A DNA stretch of 64,000 nucleotides from Parasedimentitalea psychrophila (GTDB taxonomy: Bacteria > Pseudomonadota > Alphaproteobacteria > Rhodobacterales > Rhodobacteraceae): contig NZ_CP127247.1 in NCBI RefSeq assembly GCF_030285785.1, positions 4,053,501 to 4,117,500 of the forward strand, written 5' to 3'. The number at the start of each line of letters is the position of its first letter. Position 1 is the first letter of the stretch. The notes beneath the pieces were generated by a model. The model was not told the origin of the DNA and ran no database searches. It was given only the letters and a program-made list of their open reading frames with translations. Shown here in pieces: positions 34,437 through 43,249 of this stretch. The translations under genes were made by a program, and so were the position numbers.

Positions 34437-36791
34437 TCACACATGACCAAGGGCAGTCAGAATGCGCAGCGGTGTCATGGGCGTTTGAGAAATACGCGCG
34501 CCCAGTGGGCGCAGCGCGTCATTCACCGCGTTCATCGCGGCGGCTCCGGCGGCAGCGGTTCCCGCTTCTCCAACGCCTTTGGCGCCAAGAATGGTATCCA
34601 ATGTCGGAGTTTCGATGTGGGCGATCTCGATGTCAGGCATTTCGCCGGCCATCGGCACCAAATAATCCACCAGAGAGGCATTGGTCATCTGGCCCATGTC
34701 GTCATACAGGCATTCCTCAAAGAACGCTGGTCCCAGACCCTGGACCACACCGCCACGGATCTGCTCGTCCACCAGCAGAGGATTGATGATGCGACCGCAA
34801 TCTTCGACCACCCAGTGTTTCAACAGACGGGTCACGCCGGTTTCAATGTCGACCTCGACATGGCTGGCCTGAATGCCGTTGGTAAAGTCGAACGGATAGC
34901 CTGAGGGCGCAAAATGCTGTGCAGCGGTCAGGGAATTGTCGCTCCCCTTGGGCAGCGTGTCCGGGCGATAGGTCGCAATGCGGCCGATTTCAGCCAGGGT
35001 GATCCGCTCTTGGCCTGTTGTCTTGTCGACCACGGCGCCGCTGGCCAATGCCAAATGCATCGGGTCAGCTTGCAAGATTTCACCAGCCAGGGTCAGAATC
35101 TGTGCCTGCAATTTGCGCCCAGCCCGCAGGGCGGTTTCGCCGCCGATGCCGGCACCGCGACAGGCCCAGGTTGCGCCACCACTTGGGGTATTGTCGGTGT
35201 CGCCAGTGGTCACTTTTACCTGATCCGGCGTCACCCCCAGTTGATCCGCCACAATCTGCGCGATGATGGTTTCGGTGCCCTGGCCTTGCTCAGTCACCGA
35301 AATGGCGCAATGCACGTCACCAGCCGGCGTCAGACGTATAACCGCACCGTCCTGGGCCGAAATGCGGGCGCCACCGATGCCATAAAAAGCCGCGCCCGGG
35401 TTGGTGATTTCCACGAAGGGTGCAATGCCGATGCCGCGATAGATGCCCTGTTTGCGCAGCGCGATTTGCTCTGCGCGCAGCGCCTCATAGCCGATCATCT
35501 GGTGCAGTTTTTCCAAGCTTGCCTGATGCGACAGTTTTTCAAACTGATATCCGGTGGCCGAGATATGCGGATAGGCGTCATCCGCCAAAAGATTGCGACG
35601 GCGTATCTCAAACGGATCCAGATCCAACAGTTCGGCGGCGCGATCCACCAAGGCTTCGGTGACCGCACAGGCAATCGGGTGACCAACCGCGCGGTACTGG
35701 CTGGTCTGCACCTTGTTCTGAAACACCACCGACAGACGGCCGCGATAATCGGGCATCTGATACGGAGCCCCCATCAGGCGGATCACCTGATTTCCCTCAG
35801 CTACGCTGGTGCGGGGATAGGATGAGAAGGCGCCGATCTGGGTCATGTCATCCACATCCATCGCCAGAATGCCGCCCTCTGCGTCCAGCGCCATCCGCGC
35901 CGTGACACGGTGGTCGCGGGCGTGGATGTCGGACACAAAGCTTTCCAGCCGATCCGCCACGAACCGCACTGGGCGGCCCAGCATCAGGCTGGCAGCAACC
36001 GCCGCCATTTCCTCGTGATAGACATGCAATTTCATGCCAAACGAGCCACCGATATCAGGTGCAATCACCCGCACCCTGCCCTCGGACAGGCCAAAGTGGC
36101 GGGCATAGACGTCTTGAAACTGGTACGGCGTCTGGGTGCCATGGTGCACGTCCAACTGCCCGGTTGACGGATCAAAGTCAGCAATGATGGCGCGCGGCTC
36201 CAAGGTGACAGCGGTGTGTCGTCCAAAAGTGAACTTTCCCTCAACCACATGCGCCGAGCGGGTGAAGGCATCATCCAGATCAGGTGTTTCCAATACCGTC
36301 TGGAAACACATATTGCTGTTGATCCCCTCTGCGGCCAAGGGGGTCCCTTTGACCAGTGCTGCGTCGCCATCAACAACGGCGTCTTCGTCTTCGATGTCCA
36401 GCATGACAAGCTCGCAGGCGTCTTCGGCCTCTGCCCGGCTATGGGCCAGGATCATCACCACCGGATGGCCAACCCAAAGAACTTCATTACTCGCCAACAT
36501 GTTCTGCGCCCCACTTTGCATACCCGCAAAGTGATCCAGGGTGCCGGTCCATGGCACGCAGGTGTGGTTTAGGGTTTCGGCAGTAAACACCCGCACGACT
36601 CCCGAAGCTGCGGCGGCCTCCGAGACGTCCAGTTCAACGATATTTCCCTTGGCCATCGGGCTGCGCACAAAGGCCGCATGCACCATACGCGGCAGCGCCA
36701 GATCGGTCACAAACCGCCCCCGCCCAGCCAAGTGGCGAAATGCATTTTTGCGTCGGTGCGATTGCCCAATATGGTTTTTGGAAGGGATCAT
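34437..36791 (-). CDS. xanthine-oxidase-family molybdopterin subunit (CoxL-like)
   Basis: The 784-residue large subunit binds the molybdopterin cytosine dinucleotide cofactor. Motifs: GRGRFVTDLALPRM-like start, QTPYQFQDVYARHFGL near residue 216, DIGGSFGMKLHVYHEE near 240, and the C-terminal GVGEAGTAAAGAAAMNAV containing the catalytic Glu. At the active-site loop it reads QYRAVGHP, not AYXCSFR (form I CO dehydrogenase) or AYRGAGR (form II). It is therefore unlikely to be a CO dehydrogenase. It overlaps the 2Fe-2S subunit gene by 4 bases. Confidence 0.85.
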   Translation of the reverse strand: MIPSKNHIGQSHRRKNAFRHLAGRGRFVTDLALPRMVHAAFVRSPMAKGNIVELDVSEAAAASGVVRVFTAETLNHTCVPWTGTLDHFAGMQSGAQNMLASNEVLWVGHPVVMILAHSRAEAEDACELVMLDIEDEDAVVDGDAALVKGTPLAAEGINSNMCFQTVLETPDLDDAFTRSAHVVEGKFTFGRHTAVTLEPRAIIADFDPSTGQLDVHHGTQTPYQFQDVYARHFGLSEGRVRVIAPDIGGSFGMKLHVYHEEMAAVAASLMLGRPVRFVADRLESFVSDIHARDHRVTARMALDAEGGILAMDVDDMTQIGAFSSYPRTSVAEGNQVIRLMGAPYQMPDYRGRLSVVFQNKVQTSQYRAVGHPIACAVTEALVDRAAELLDLDPFEIRRRNLLADDAYPHISATGYQFEKLSHQASLEKLHQMIGYEALRAEQIALRKQGIYRGIGIAPFVEITNPGAAFYGIGGARISAQDGAVIRLTPAGDVHCAISVTEQGQGTETIIAQIVADQLGVTPDQVKVTTGDTDNTPSGGATWACRGAGIGGETALRAGRKLQAQILTLAGEILQADPMHLALASGAVVDKTTGQERITLAEIGRIATYRPDTLPKGSDNSLTAAQHFAPSGYPFDFTNGIQASHVEVDIETGVTRLLKHWVVEDCGRIINPLLVDEQIRGGVVQGLGPAFFEECLYDDMGQMTNASLVDYLVPMAGEMPDIEIAHIETPTLDTILGAKGVGEAGTAAAGAAAMNAVNDALRPLGARISQTPMTPLRILTALGHV

Positions 36792-37276
36792 GACGCCTCT
36801 CCTGCCTGGCCTGAACGCATTTTTGCGGTGGCCGAGATTGCATCGACAATCGCCTCATAGCCAGTGCAGCGGCAGTAGTTTCCAGACAGAGCTTCGCGTA
36901 TCTCGGGGCGCGACGGCGTAGGATTGTCCAACAAAAGGGCCTGGGCTGACATCAACATGCCATTGGTACAGAAGCCGCATTGCAACGCATTGCGATCATG
37001 AAATTTTTCCTGAAGATCTTTGATCAAGCCGCGTTCATTCAAACCCTCGATTGTCTCGACCTTATGACCCGAGGCTTGCACTGCCAATACCAGACAGGCG
37101 TGGACCGGCGCGCCGTCCAGCATCACAAGGCAGGCACCGCAGGCCCCCATTTCGCACCCTAAATGGGTGCCGGTCAGTTGTAAGTTGTCGCGCAACAGAT
37201 CCGCAAGGCTGGTGCGCGGCTCGACGGCTTCGCGCACCGCGTCGCCATTGATGGTCAATGTAATGTCGGTCTTCAT
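36788..37276 (-). CDS. 2Fe-2S subunit of the molybdo-hydroxylase (CoxS-like)
   Basis: The 162-residue protein has an N-terminal plant-type 2Fe-2S cluster (GCEMGACGACLVMLDG, with a further Cys in HACL) and a C-terminal helical 2Fe-2S domain (QCGFCTNGMLM; NYCRCTGYEAI). It transfers electrons from the Mo centre to FAD. It overlaps both neighbours by 4 bases. Confidence 0.94.
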   Translation of the reverse strand: MKTDITLTINGDAVREAVEPRTSLADLLRDNLQLTGTHLGCEMGACGACLVMLDGAPVHACLVLAVQASGHKVETIEGLNERGLIKDLQEKFHDRNALQCGFCTNGMLMSAQALLLDNPTPSRPEIREALSGNYCRCTGYEAIVDAISATAKMRSGQAGEAS

Positions 37277-38133
37277 GCCACCGCCTCTAGATTTGCCAGA
37301 ATTCGCCCCAGCAACACGCGCGCCAAATGCAAGCGCATGGTTGCTGGAAACTGCAGATCATCCGGTGGATCAAGATCATCGCCAAGCGCCGCCTTGGCGT
37401 CGGCAATCGATGCATCATCAATCACCCGACCCATCAATGCTGCCTGCGCGGCGACGGCTCTTGTGGGGCGGTTTCCAACCGAAAACAATGCGATACTGAT
37501 GTCCTCCAGAACACCGTCCTTGGCGACCGCCTGAACCGCAGCGCCGACCATGGCATAGTCACCCTGCCGCCTGACTATCTCGTCAAAGCCAATCACCTGC
37601 CCGGCCACCGGGCTAGGAACATGGATCGCCAGCAGGATTTCCCCAGGCTCTATCGCCGTCTCGTAGATGTCCAAAAAGAACTCATCCGCAGGCACACGAC
37701 GGGTGCCTTTTGGCGATGCAATCTCAAGCTCAACCCGCATGGCAACAGCCGCTGCGGGGAACTCTGACGCCGGGTCTGCATGGGCCAAGCTGCCGCCCAG
37801 AGTCCCGCGATTGCGAATGGCAGGATGGGCCACAAATGGGGCCGCCGCCGCAAACAGCGGCGCCTGCGCTGCGATCAACGGATCATTGATCGCCTGAACG
37901 TGCCGGGTCATCGCACCGATGCGAAGCCATCCATCCTGAAACGATATGCCGGACAGCGCCGCGATTTCAGATAGGTCAATCATCAAGGCCGGCGCCTGAA
38001 GACGCAGGGCCAGAGACGGTACAACACTGTGCCCACCTGCAAGGTAAACCACATCATCACCCGCCGCGGCATAGGCCGACATTGCGCCTGCAACGCTCTC
38101 CGCCCGTATATATTCAAACGCCGGTGACTTCAT
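37273..38133 (-). CDS. FAD-binding subunit of the molybdo-hydroxylase (CoxM-like)
   Basis: The 286-residue protein has the two FAD motifs of the family, LAGGHSVVPSLALRL near residue 31 and TLGGSLAHADPASEFPAA near residue 110, plus the C-terminal CO-dehydrogenase flavoprotein domain. It is the first gene of the coxM-S-L-G-dctPQM unit, next to a TetR operator. Confidence 0.92.
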   Translation of the reverse strand: MKSPAFEYIRAESVAGAMSAYAAAGDDVVYLAGGHSVVPSLALRLQAPALMIDLSEIAALSGISFQDGWLRIGAMTRHVQAINDPLIAAQAPLFAAAAPFVAHPAIRNRGTLGGSLAHADPASEFPAAAVAMRVELEIASPKGTRRVPADEFFLDIYETAIEPGEILLAIHVPSPVAGQVIGFDEIVRRQGDYAMVGAAVQAVAKDGVLEDISIALFSVGNRPTRAVAAQAALMGRVIDDASIADAKAALGDDLDPPDDLQFPATMRLHLARVLLGRILANLEAVA

Positions 38134-38172
38134 TTTTCGCCCTTAGTATTCTGCCTCTCCGCCAGCTTTATA

Positions 38173-38237
38173 ACCAAGCGGTCACTTTTGATAAGCGTAC
38201 ATCGCAACATCCGTCAAGAAAAAAGTGACCGCTTGGT
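38173..38237. promoter_or_regulatory. paired 17-bp inverted operators of the TetR regulator
   Basis: ACCAAGCGGTCACTTTT (38173-38189) and its exact reverse complement AAAAGTGACCGCTTGGT (38221-38237) flank a 31-bp spacer between the divergent coxM-like and tetR genes. Each arm contains an AAGCGGTCACTT-type core like those of TetR-family sites. Spacing suggests two dimers or one repressor per promoter. Confidence 0.75.
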
Positions 38238-38285
38238 AATTTTCACCAAATCGGTTATCCTTGCCCAAACATTTGCGAGAGACCG

Positions 38286-38981
38286 ATGGCAGGATCAGAC
38301 AGTAATAAAAGCGAGACCGCGCCGCGTCGCAAAAACATGCGTCGCGAGGACCGCGAAAAAATGATTATTTCGGAGGCGGTACGGTTCTTTGCCGAATGTG
38401 GCTTTGAGGGGCAAACCCGAGAGCTGGCGAAACGGATGGGCGTCTCTCATGCTGTGATCTACCGGCATTTCGACAGTAAAGATGCTTTGATAGAGCGGGT
38501 TTACGACCATGTTTACGTAAAACGATGGAACCCGGATTGGGAGCCGTTAGTGCTGGACCGCAGCCGCAGTCTCCAGGATCGGATGATACAATTCTATATC
38601 GAGTATGCCAACCGCGTTTTTGACTATGATTGGGTCCGTATATTTGTGTCCTCGGGGCTGAAATCCTATGGGCTGACAGAACGCTACCTGGACATCATCC
38701 GGACCAAAATCATTCGGCCGGCCGCGTTGGAATTGCGCTACGAAGTTGATCGGGGCTCCAGCGCTGCCGTTCCAACTGAAGAAGACCTTGAGTTGTTCTG
38801 GGGGCTGCACGGAGCCGTTTTTTACATTGCGATACGCAAGTACGTTTATGGCGAACGAGTTGAAATTGACATTGAATTGGCTGTTACAAACACCGTGAGT
38901 GCCTTTTTCAACGGTTTCGAAAAAACCGTCCCTTTCAAGCCATCAGAGATAGCCAAAATTCGCTCCCCTACGGTTCTTTAG
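38286..38981 (+). CDS. TetR/AcrR-family regulator
   Basis: The 231-residue protein has an N-terminal DNA-binding domain: EKMIISEAVRFFAECGFEGQ, then TRELAKRMGVSHAVIYRHFD and the KDALIERVYDHVY helix. The C-terminal ligand domain is unclassified. It is divergent from the molybdo-hydroxylase operon with the 17-bp inverted repeat between, so it probably represses both directions until a substrate-derived ligand binds. Confidence 0.85.
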   Translation: MAGSDSNKSETAPRRKNMRREDREKMIISEAVRFFAECGFEGQTRELAKRMGVSHAVIYRHFDSKDALIERVYDHVYVKRWNPDWEPLVLDRSRSLQDRMIQFYIEYANRVFDYDWVRIFVSSGLKSYGLTERYLDIIRTKIIRPAALELRYEVDRGSSAAVPTEEDLELFWGLHGAVFYIAIRKYVYGERVEIDIELAVTNTVSAFFNGFEKTVPFKPSEIAKIRSPTVL

Positions 38982-39070
38982 AGTTCAATTGGCATTGGTG
39001 CGTAACTCAACCAGAACCCCGCCCTTCCCCCGGGCGCGATCATCGCTACAATCAGGCCTAGAGGCAACTC

Positions 39071-39349
39071 GGGTCACTCTCGATCTGATTGGACGTTAAC
39101 ATGTTTTGGGAGGGTAAACTCTTAGGCAAACGGGGGCGGCAGCAGGCCTACAGCGATGCTGCAATACAAGCCTGCCTGTCCATAAAAGTCCTCTTTGGTT
39201 TGCCTTTTCAGACGGCTGGGTTTGTGGAAAGCCTGCTGGATTTGGTTGGGCTGGACTGGGCCGTTCCTGACCTTCGCATTTTGTGTCGCCCACTGCCCGG
39301 AAACACATGTTTACACGTGTGAGAGGGACAGAAACCATTGCCCGTTATT
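39071..39349 (+). pseudogene. IS5-family transposase N-terminal fragment with nonsense codon and mini-insertion
   Basis: In one frame the sequence reads GSLSI, stop (TGA at 39086-39088), LDVNMFWEGKLLGKRGRQQ, AYSDAAIQACLSIKVLFGL, AGFVESLLDLVGLDWAVPDL. Family members have Trp (TGG) at the TGA position. The expected LCRRQKT segment is split after LCR by a 36-bp insertion (copy B of the mini-insertion family), after which CAGAAACCATTGCC continues. About 85 codons remain. Confidence 0.75.
39291..39327 (-). repeat. palindromic mini-insertion copy B
   Basis: Read on the minus strand: CCCTCTC, core ACACGTGTAAACATGTGT, then TTCCGGGCAGTG. It interrupts the IS5-type transposase between codons for LCR and RQK (about 36 bp; contains an in-frame stop). 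It is 33/37 identical to copy A. Confidence 0.85.
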
Positions 39350-39372
39350 ATTTCCTACCATGGCTCACCAGG

Positions 39373-39512
39373 GCCATTGAATCGGTTGGATGATCTGACT
39401 GTCGCGGAGCAAAATCCCGCCGTCTGACACCTGAGCGAAGGAGCTGAGGGTGGGGGGATGTATTCAGTGGAACTTTACAGCCGGCTACGGCCTGGGTGCC
39501 ATGTCGATGCGC
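39373..39512 (+). mobile_element. IS21-family left-end remnant 2
   Basis: About 140 bp parallel to the copies at 30670-30810 and 53135-53275, from CCATTGAATCGG through the first codons of istA (GTGGAACTTTACAGCCGG). It breaks off at about 39512. Confidence 0.65.
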
Positions 39513-39708
39513 TGTTCGGTATCAACACTTGAAAACTGAAAACCTATGGCTGCAAGCCAAGGAAAAGGGAGAACCCCATTAGTATCTTTCTGAATGGCGC
39601 CCGAAATCGAGCAGGCCTCTCTCTTGGGGAATGCCTCTGGTGCTGCTGCGGCCTCCCGCATACTGAAAGCATGGATGAGTCGAAAATGTATTGCCCGAGC
39701 CATTCGCC

Positions 39709-39747
39709 CATTGCCCGGCAGGCGATGCAAAGCATCGCTGAGAGGGG
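39709..39747 (-). repeat. palindromic mini-insertion copy D
   Basis: Minus strand: CCCCTCTC, core AGCGATGCTTTGCATCGCC (GCGATGC/GCATCGC stem), then TGCCGGGCAATG. It sits between codons for YNRTVR and EWLGQYIF of an IS3 orfB. Confidence 0.88.
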
Positions 39748-40054
39748 CGAACCGTGCGATTGTAGCGCTCAATATAGGCGTTCTGTTGCGGGTTTCCGGG
39801 CTGGATGTATTCGAGCCTAACACCTTGCTTCGCAGCCCATGCCATTGGGGTTCCGCTAACATATTCGGGCCCACTATCTACTCGGATTGTATTTGGCTTC
39901 CCCCGCCCTTCGATGATCTGGTTCAAACTGCGCACAACGCGCTCAGCTGGCAGTGAAAAATCTACTTCGATGCCCAAGCCTTCGCGATTGAAATCATCCA
40001 GGACGTTTAATGTCCGGATGGACCGGCCGTCAGCCAGTTGATCCGCCATGAAAT

Positions 40055-40095
40055 CCCCTAACGGCGTTTGCTACGCAAAAGCCTGTCGGGCAGTG
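40055..40095 (+). repeat. palindromic mini-insertion copy E
   Basis: Plus strand: CCCCTAAC, core GGCGTTTGCTACGCAAAAGC plus C (TTTGC/GCAAA and GGC/GCC pairing), then TGTCGGGCAGTG. It lies antisense to the IS3 orfB, between the codons for WS and DFMADQ, and appears to replace four bases (ATGG). Confidence 0.85.
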
Positions 40096-40135
40096 AACGA
40101 CCAAGTGTCATTCGGCATATTCACCGAGAGGTTCC

Positions 40136-40243
40136 TTACGCAGGCCCGATCAGTGAATGCGTGCATTCAGCTGCCGGTCCACCGCCCTCTGCCTGCTTCA
40201 AGATCGACATAATTTGTGCGTCGCTAAATCGTGCTGTCTTCAT
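40136..40243 (-). pseudogene. IS3-family orfA fragment
   Basis: The ATG at 40243 has a GAGGAG site. The product starts MKTARFSDAQIMSILKQAEG, then GGPAAE, the helix-turn-helix start of an IS3 orfA. It hits TAA after 35 codons. Most of orfA and the orfA/orfB junction are deleted before the orfB remnant begins. Confidence 0.7.
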
Positions 40244-40367
40244 CAAAAATCTCCTCAGATATCTTGCCGAGGAAATTCTACTTTTGAACACCGATAATCT
40301 TAGGGGGGATTACCCCGCCAGCGGCGCGCAATTGGGTATGTGGGTCGCGGGTGGCCAGCTGAAACGC

Positions 40368-40769
40368 TTACTTTTCACCCAGGAAAGCCGTCGCCTCAAC
40401 TTCGAGAAGCGCCTCGTCTTCTATCAAATCCAAGACGACAACCATTGACATTGCGGGGAAATTAGAGCCCAGCACCCGGCGGTAGGCCTGGCCAATTTCG
40501 CGTTGATGAGCCAGATATTCCTTTTTGTCTTTTACAAACCAGGTCAGACGCACGAGGTCTTCGGCGGTTCCGCCAGCGGCTTCAAGCACCGTCAGAATAT
40601 TCCGAAGCACCTGCTCCATCTGGCCGATAAAACTATGTTCGACAAACACCTGGTCTGCGGTCCAGCCCACTTGGCCACCGACATAAAGCGTACCATCGCC
40701 AGCCAAAACACCGTTCGCATATCCCTTGGCAGGCGCCCAACCTTCGGGGTGAATGATTGTATTGTTCAT
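40368..40769 (-). CDS. RidA-family protein
   Basis: The 133-residue protein has the RidA/YjgF fold: GVLAGDGTLYVGGQVGW near residue 19, QMEQVLRNILTVLEAAGG near 50 and the C-terminal ALLEVEATAFLG. The substrate-binding Arg of true RidA enamine deaminases is expected near residue 105, where YRRVLGSNFPAMSMVVV lies. Start at 40769. It ends the transporter block of the 2-aminobenzoate cluster, where an enamine or imine hydrolase would make sense after ring reduction. That link is inference. Confidence 0.82.
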   Translation of the reverse strand: MNNTIIHPEGWAPAKGYANGVLAGDGTLYVGGQVGWTADQVFVEHSFIGQMEQVLRNILTVLEAAGGTAEDLVRLTWFVKDKKEYLAHQREIGQAYRRVLGSNFPAMSMVVVLDLIEDEALLEVEATAFLGEK

Positions 40770-40824
40770 GTTCTTCTCTCCTGCAAATGTTGTTCTAGCT
40801 TGGCAGCAATCTGAAACTGATCTG

Positions 40825-41514
40825 CTAAACGCCCAGGTACCGATCGGTGATTTGCGGTGTAAGGTCACTAAATGCACCACTCCAGACAGAGCGGCCTTTT
40901 TCGAGGATTACCCCTGTGTCGGCCACCGTTCCCAGTTCCTTCAGAGATTTGTCGATAACCAGGATCGCCATATCTGTCTCATTTTTCAGCCGGGATATTA
41001 CGGCCCAAATTTCGGTTCTCACCACCGGAGCCAGACCTTCAGTCGCCTCGTCGAGGATCAGCAAACGCGGGTTGGTCATCAGCGCACGGCCGATTGCCAG
41101 CATTTGTTGCTCGCCGCCAGACAGCGAGGTCGACAGTTGATCACGGCGTTCCTCCAACCGGGGAAAGAGTTTGGCAATGGCCGAAAAATCCCATGCACCA
41201 GGCCGGGCCGAGGCAATCAGGTTTTCATAGACGGTCAGATTTGGGAAACAGCGGCGGCCTTCGGGGACAAGACCCAAGCCTAGGCGCGCCGCGCGGTGCG
41301 TTGGTACATTTGCCAGGTCTTGCCCGGCGAAAAACACGCTGCCGCCACGATTTGCCAGCATGCGGCAAATCACCTTAACAGTCGTCGATTTCCCCATGCC
41401 ATTTCGGCCCAGAACGGCAAGGACCTGCCCCTCGTCTATACTGAGATCAACATCAAAAAGAGCCTGAGATGACCCATAAAACGCAGACACATGCGACAGT
41501 TCCAATAGGCTCAT
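40825..41514 (-). CDS. livF: ABC transporter ATPase, LivF type
   Basis: The 229-residue ATPase has Walker A GRNGMGKST near residue 36, signature LSGGEQQMLAIGRALM near 133 and Walker B LLILDEATEGLAP. It is the second ATPase of a branched-chain-amino-acid-type (HAAT) importer. Start overlaps the livG stop by 4 bases. Such transporters next to aromatic-acid CoA ligases often import benzoate-like acids. Confidence 0.92.
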   Translation of the reverse strand: MSLLELSHVSAFYGSSQALFDVDLSIDEGQVLAVLGRNGMGKSTTVKVICRMLANRGGSVFFAGQDLANVPTHRAARLGLGLVPEGRRCFPNLTVYENLIASARPGAWDFSAIAKLFPRLEERRDQLSTSLSGGEQQMLAIGRALMTNPRLLILDEATEGLAPVVRTEIWAVISRLKNETDMAILVIDKSLKELGTVADTGVILEKGRSVWSGAFSDLTPQITDRYLGV

Positions 41515-42272
41515 GTCTCGTCGTCCTCCCCTAGATAGGCCGTTCGTACGATTGGATTGGAGCGGATTTCATCCACCGTGCCTGTCGCAACAATCTTGCC
41601 GTAAACCAATACGCTGATCCTGTCCGCCAGCGAAAACACCGCGTCCATATCGTGCTCAACCAATAGGATTGGTGCCTTGTGGCGCAACTGATCCAGAAAT
41701 CCGGTCAATCGAAGTGATCCTTCGGCTCCCAGACCGGCCATCGGTTCATCCATCAAAAACACCTTGGGTGACAACGTCAGGGCCACCGCAACCTCCAATT
41801 GGCGACGCTGACCATGCGACAGCTCGGATGTACGCGTCTTTGCAAAACCGTCCAGGCCAACCTGCGACAGCGCGTCATTTGCCACATCCAAAAGCGCCGT
41901 GTCTTTCATGGCCGGGCGGAAAAACCCCTTAAGCCCGATCTTGCCGCGGTGTCCCAAAGCCCCGAGCACCACGTTCTGCGACACCGTGTAATCCATTGCC
42001 AGGGACGAGACCTGGAAGGTGCGGCCCAGACCAAGCCGTGCCCGTTCGACCGTGGTTTTACCGGTGACATTCTCACCATCAAACCAGACCTCGCCGCTGT
42101 CAGCCTGCAAGCCACCCGCAATCTGTTTGATCAGCGTTGATTTACCGGCCCCGTTTGGACCAATTAGCGCATGGATTTCGCCCGGGACCAAGGTCAGCGA
42201 AATGTTGTCACTGGCCTTCAGCGCCCCGAAAGATTTTGAAATATTGCGGACATCGAGAATAGGATCAGTCAT
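41511..42272 (-). CDS. livG: ABC transporter ATPase, LivG type
   Basis: The 253-residue ATPase has Walker A GPNGAGKST near residue 36, signature LSHGQRRQLEVAVAL and Walker B VFLMDEPMAGLG. Starts at 42272, overlapping the livM stop by 8 bases. Forms the heterodimeric motor with LivF. Confidence 0.92.
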   Translation of the reverse strand: MTDPILDVRNISKSFGALKASDNISLTLVPGEIHALIGPNGAGKSTLIKQIAGGLQADSGEVWFDGENVTGKTTVERARLGLGRTFQVSSLAMDYTVSQNVVLGALGHRGKIGLKGFFRPAMKDTALLDVANDALSQVGLDGFAKTRTSELSHGQRRQLEVAVALTLSPKVFLMDEPMAGLGAEGSLRLTGFLDQLRHKAPILLVEHDMDAVFSLADRISVLVYGKIVATGTVDEIRSNPIVRTAYLGEDDET

Positions 42273-43248
42273 GGGCAACCTCCCGGCCGACAATCAATTC
42301 AATCAGGCCTCCACGCGCGAACAGAACCACGCCCAGCAGGATTGCCCCGAGATAGACATGCCAAAACTCGGATAATCCCCCCAACAGATACTCAAGCAGA
42401 ATAAACACAGCCGCGCCGACAACCGGCCCAAACAGGCGCCCGGTGCCTCCAAGGATAATGAAGATCATTATCTCGCCCGACATCTGCCAGCTGAACATTG
42501 TCGGACTGACAAACCGGTTCAGATCGGCAAACAATGCTCCCGATAGGCCGGTGATTGCGCCAGAAATCGTAAACGCGATCAAATAGAGCCTATAAGGAAC
42601 CATTCCAACGGCCTGCATCCGCTCTTCGTTCTGGCGCGCCCCCCCCAGTGCCAAACCAAAGGATGATTTTGCAATGCGCGACACCACGAACAGGACGATA
42701 CAAAGAAGCGCAAAGCAGATGCCAAAGAACTGGATTGGATCAAGTGTGTTCAGTCCGGGGAAGCCATTTCGAACATAGATAACAAGCCCATCCTCGCCGC
42801 CATATGCGGGCCAACTGATCATGAAAAAGAACAGCATTTGACCAAAGGCCAGGGTGATCATTATGAAATAGACCCCAGAGGTGCGCAGACTGAGCGCGCC
42901 GATAACCAGGGCAAACAGTGAACTGATCAAGACGGCAAACAGCCATATGAGCGGCATTGAATTGGTCCCGTCAATGACCAGCGGCCAGTCCATCAAAGAC
43001 GTGTAGCTTTGCGCATGGCTGGCCAGAATGCCCATTGAATAGCCGCCAATACCAAAAAAGGCGGCATGTCCTAAGCTAACAAGCCCACCAAGACCAAGGG
43101 CAAAATTCAGACCAACCCCCGCGATGGCAAAGATAACGGCCTTGGTCGCGAGGGTTATAATAAAGGGCTCGTCCACACGCAGCGCCCAAAGCGGGACGGC
43201 TAGCAGGCCAAGCAAAACACAGGCGTTTAGGATTGTTTCATTGCGCAT
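42265..43248 (-). CDS. livM: branched-chain-type ABC permease, LivM
   Basis: The 327-residue permease has about eight hydrophobic segments and LivM landmarks LNFALGLGGLVSLGHAAFFG and AFTISGAITGLSGALFADLN. The ATG at 43248 is used; the preceding frame is not conserved. It begins 1 base after the livH stop codon. Confidence 0.92.
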   Translation of the reverse strand: MRNETILNACVLLGLLAVPLWALRVDEPFIITLATKAVIFAIAGVGLNFALGLGGLVSLGHAAFFGIGGYSMGILASHAQSYTSLMDWPLVIDGTNSMPLIWLFAVLISSLFALVIGALSLRTSGVYFIMITLAFGQMLFFFMISWPAYGGEDGLVIYVRNGFPGLNTLDPIQFFGICFALLCIVLFVVSRIAKSSFGLALGGARQNEERMQAVGMVPYRLYLIAFTISGAITGLSGALFADLNRFVSPTMFSWQMSGEIMIFIILGGTGRLFGPVVGAAVFILLEYLLGGLSEFWHVYLGAILLGVVLFARGGLIELIVGREVAHD

Positions 43249-43249
43249 G

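Larger units (their letters stand above)
38991..39372 (+). mobile_element. IS5-family element remnant
   Basis: It opens at 38991 with GGCATTGGTGCGTAAC, the look of an IS5-type terminal repeat. The transposase remnant follows and runs into the IS21 remnant near 39373. The downstream half of the element is missing. Confidence 0.6.
39590..40110 (-). pseudogene. IS3-family orfB transposase remnant, broken by two mini-insertions
   Basis: The minus strand encodes the IS3 orfB core: [77 protein letters not shown]. After YNRTVR copy D of the mini-insertion shifts the frame; [10 protein letters not shown] resumes beyond it. Upstream, the expected WSMDF is split after WS by copy E. The sequence past IFDS no longer matches. 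Catalytic residues are still readable but the gene cannot make one intact protein by normal decoding. Confidence 0.85.

Noticed and set aside
34914-35825. 303-codon open frame opposite the CoxL-like gene
   Set aside because: Antisense shadow of a well-supported gene.
40154-40169. Palindrome TGAATGCGTGCATTCA followed by GCTGCCGG, resembling the mini-insertion core and right arm
   Set aside because: No CCCCTCTC-type left arm is present, and the codons read as normal IS3 orfA sequence up to this point, so it was not counted as a seventh copy.
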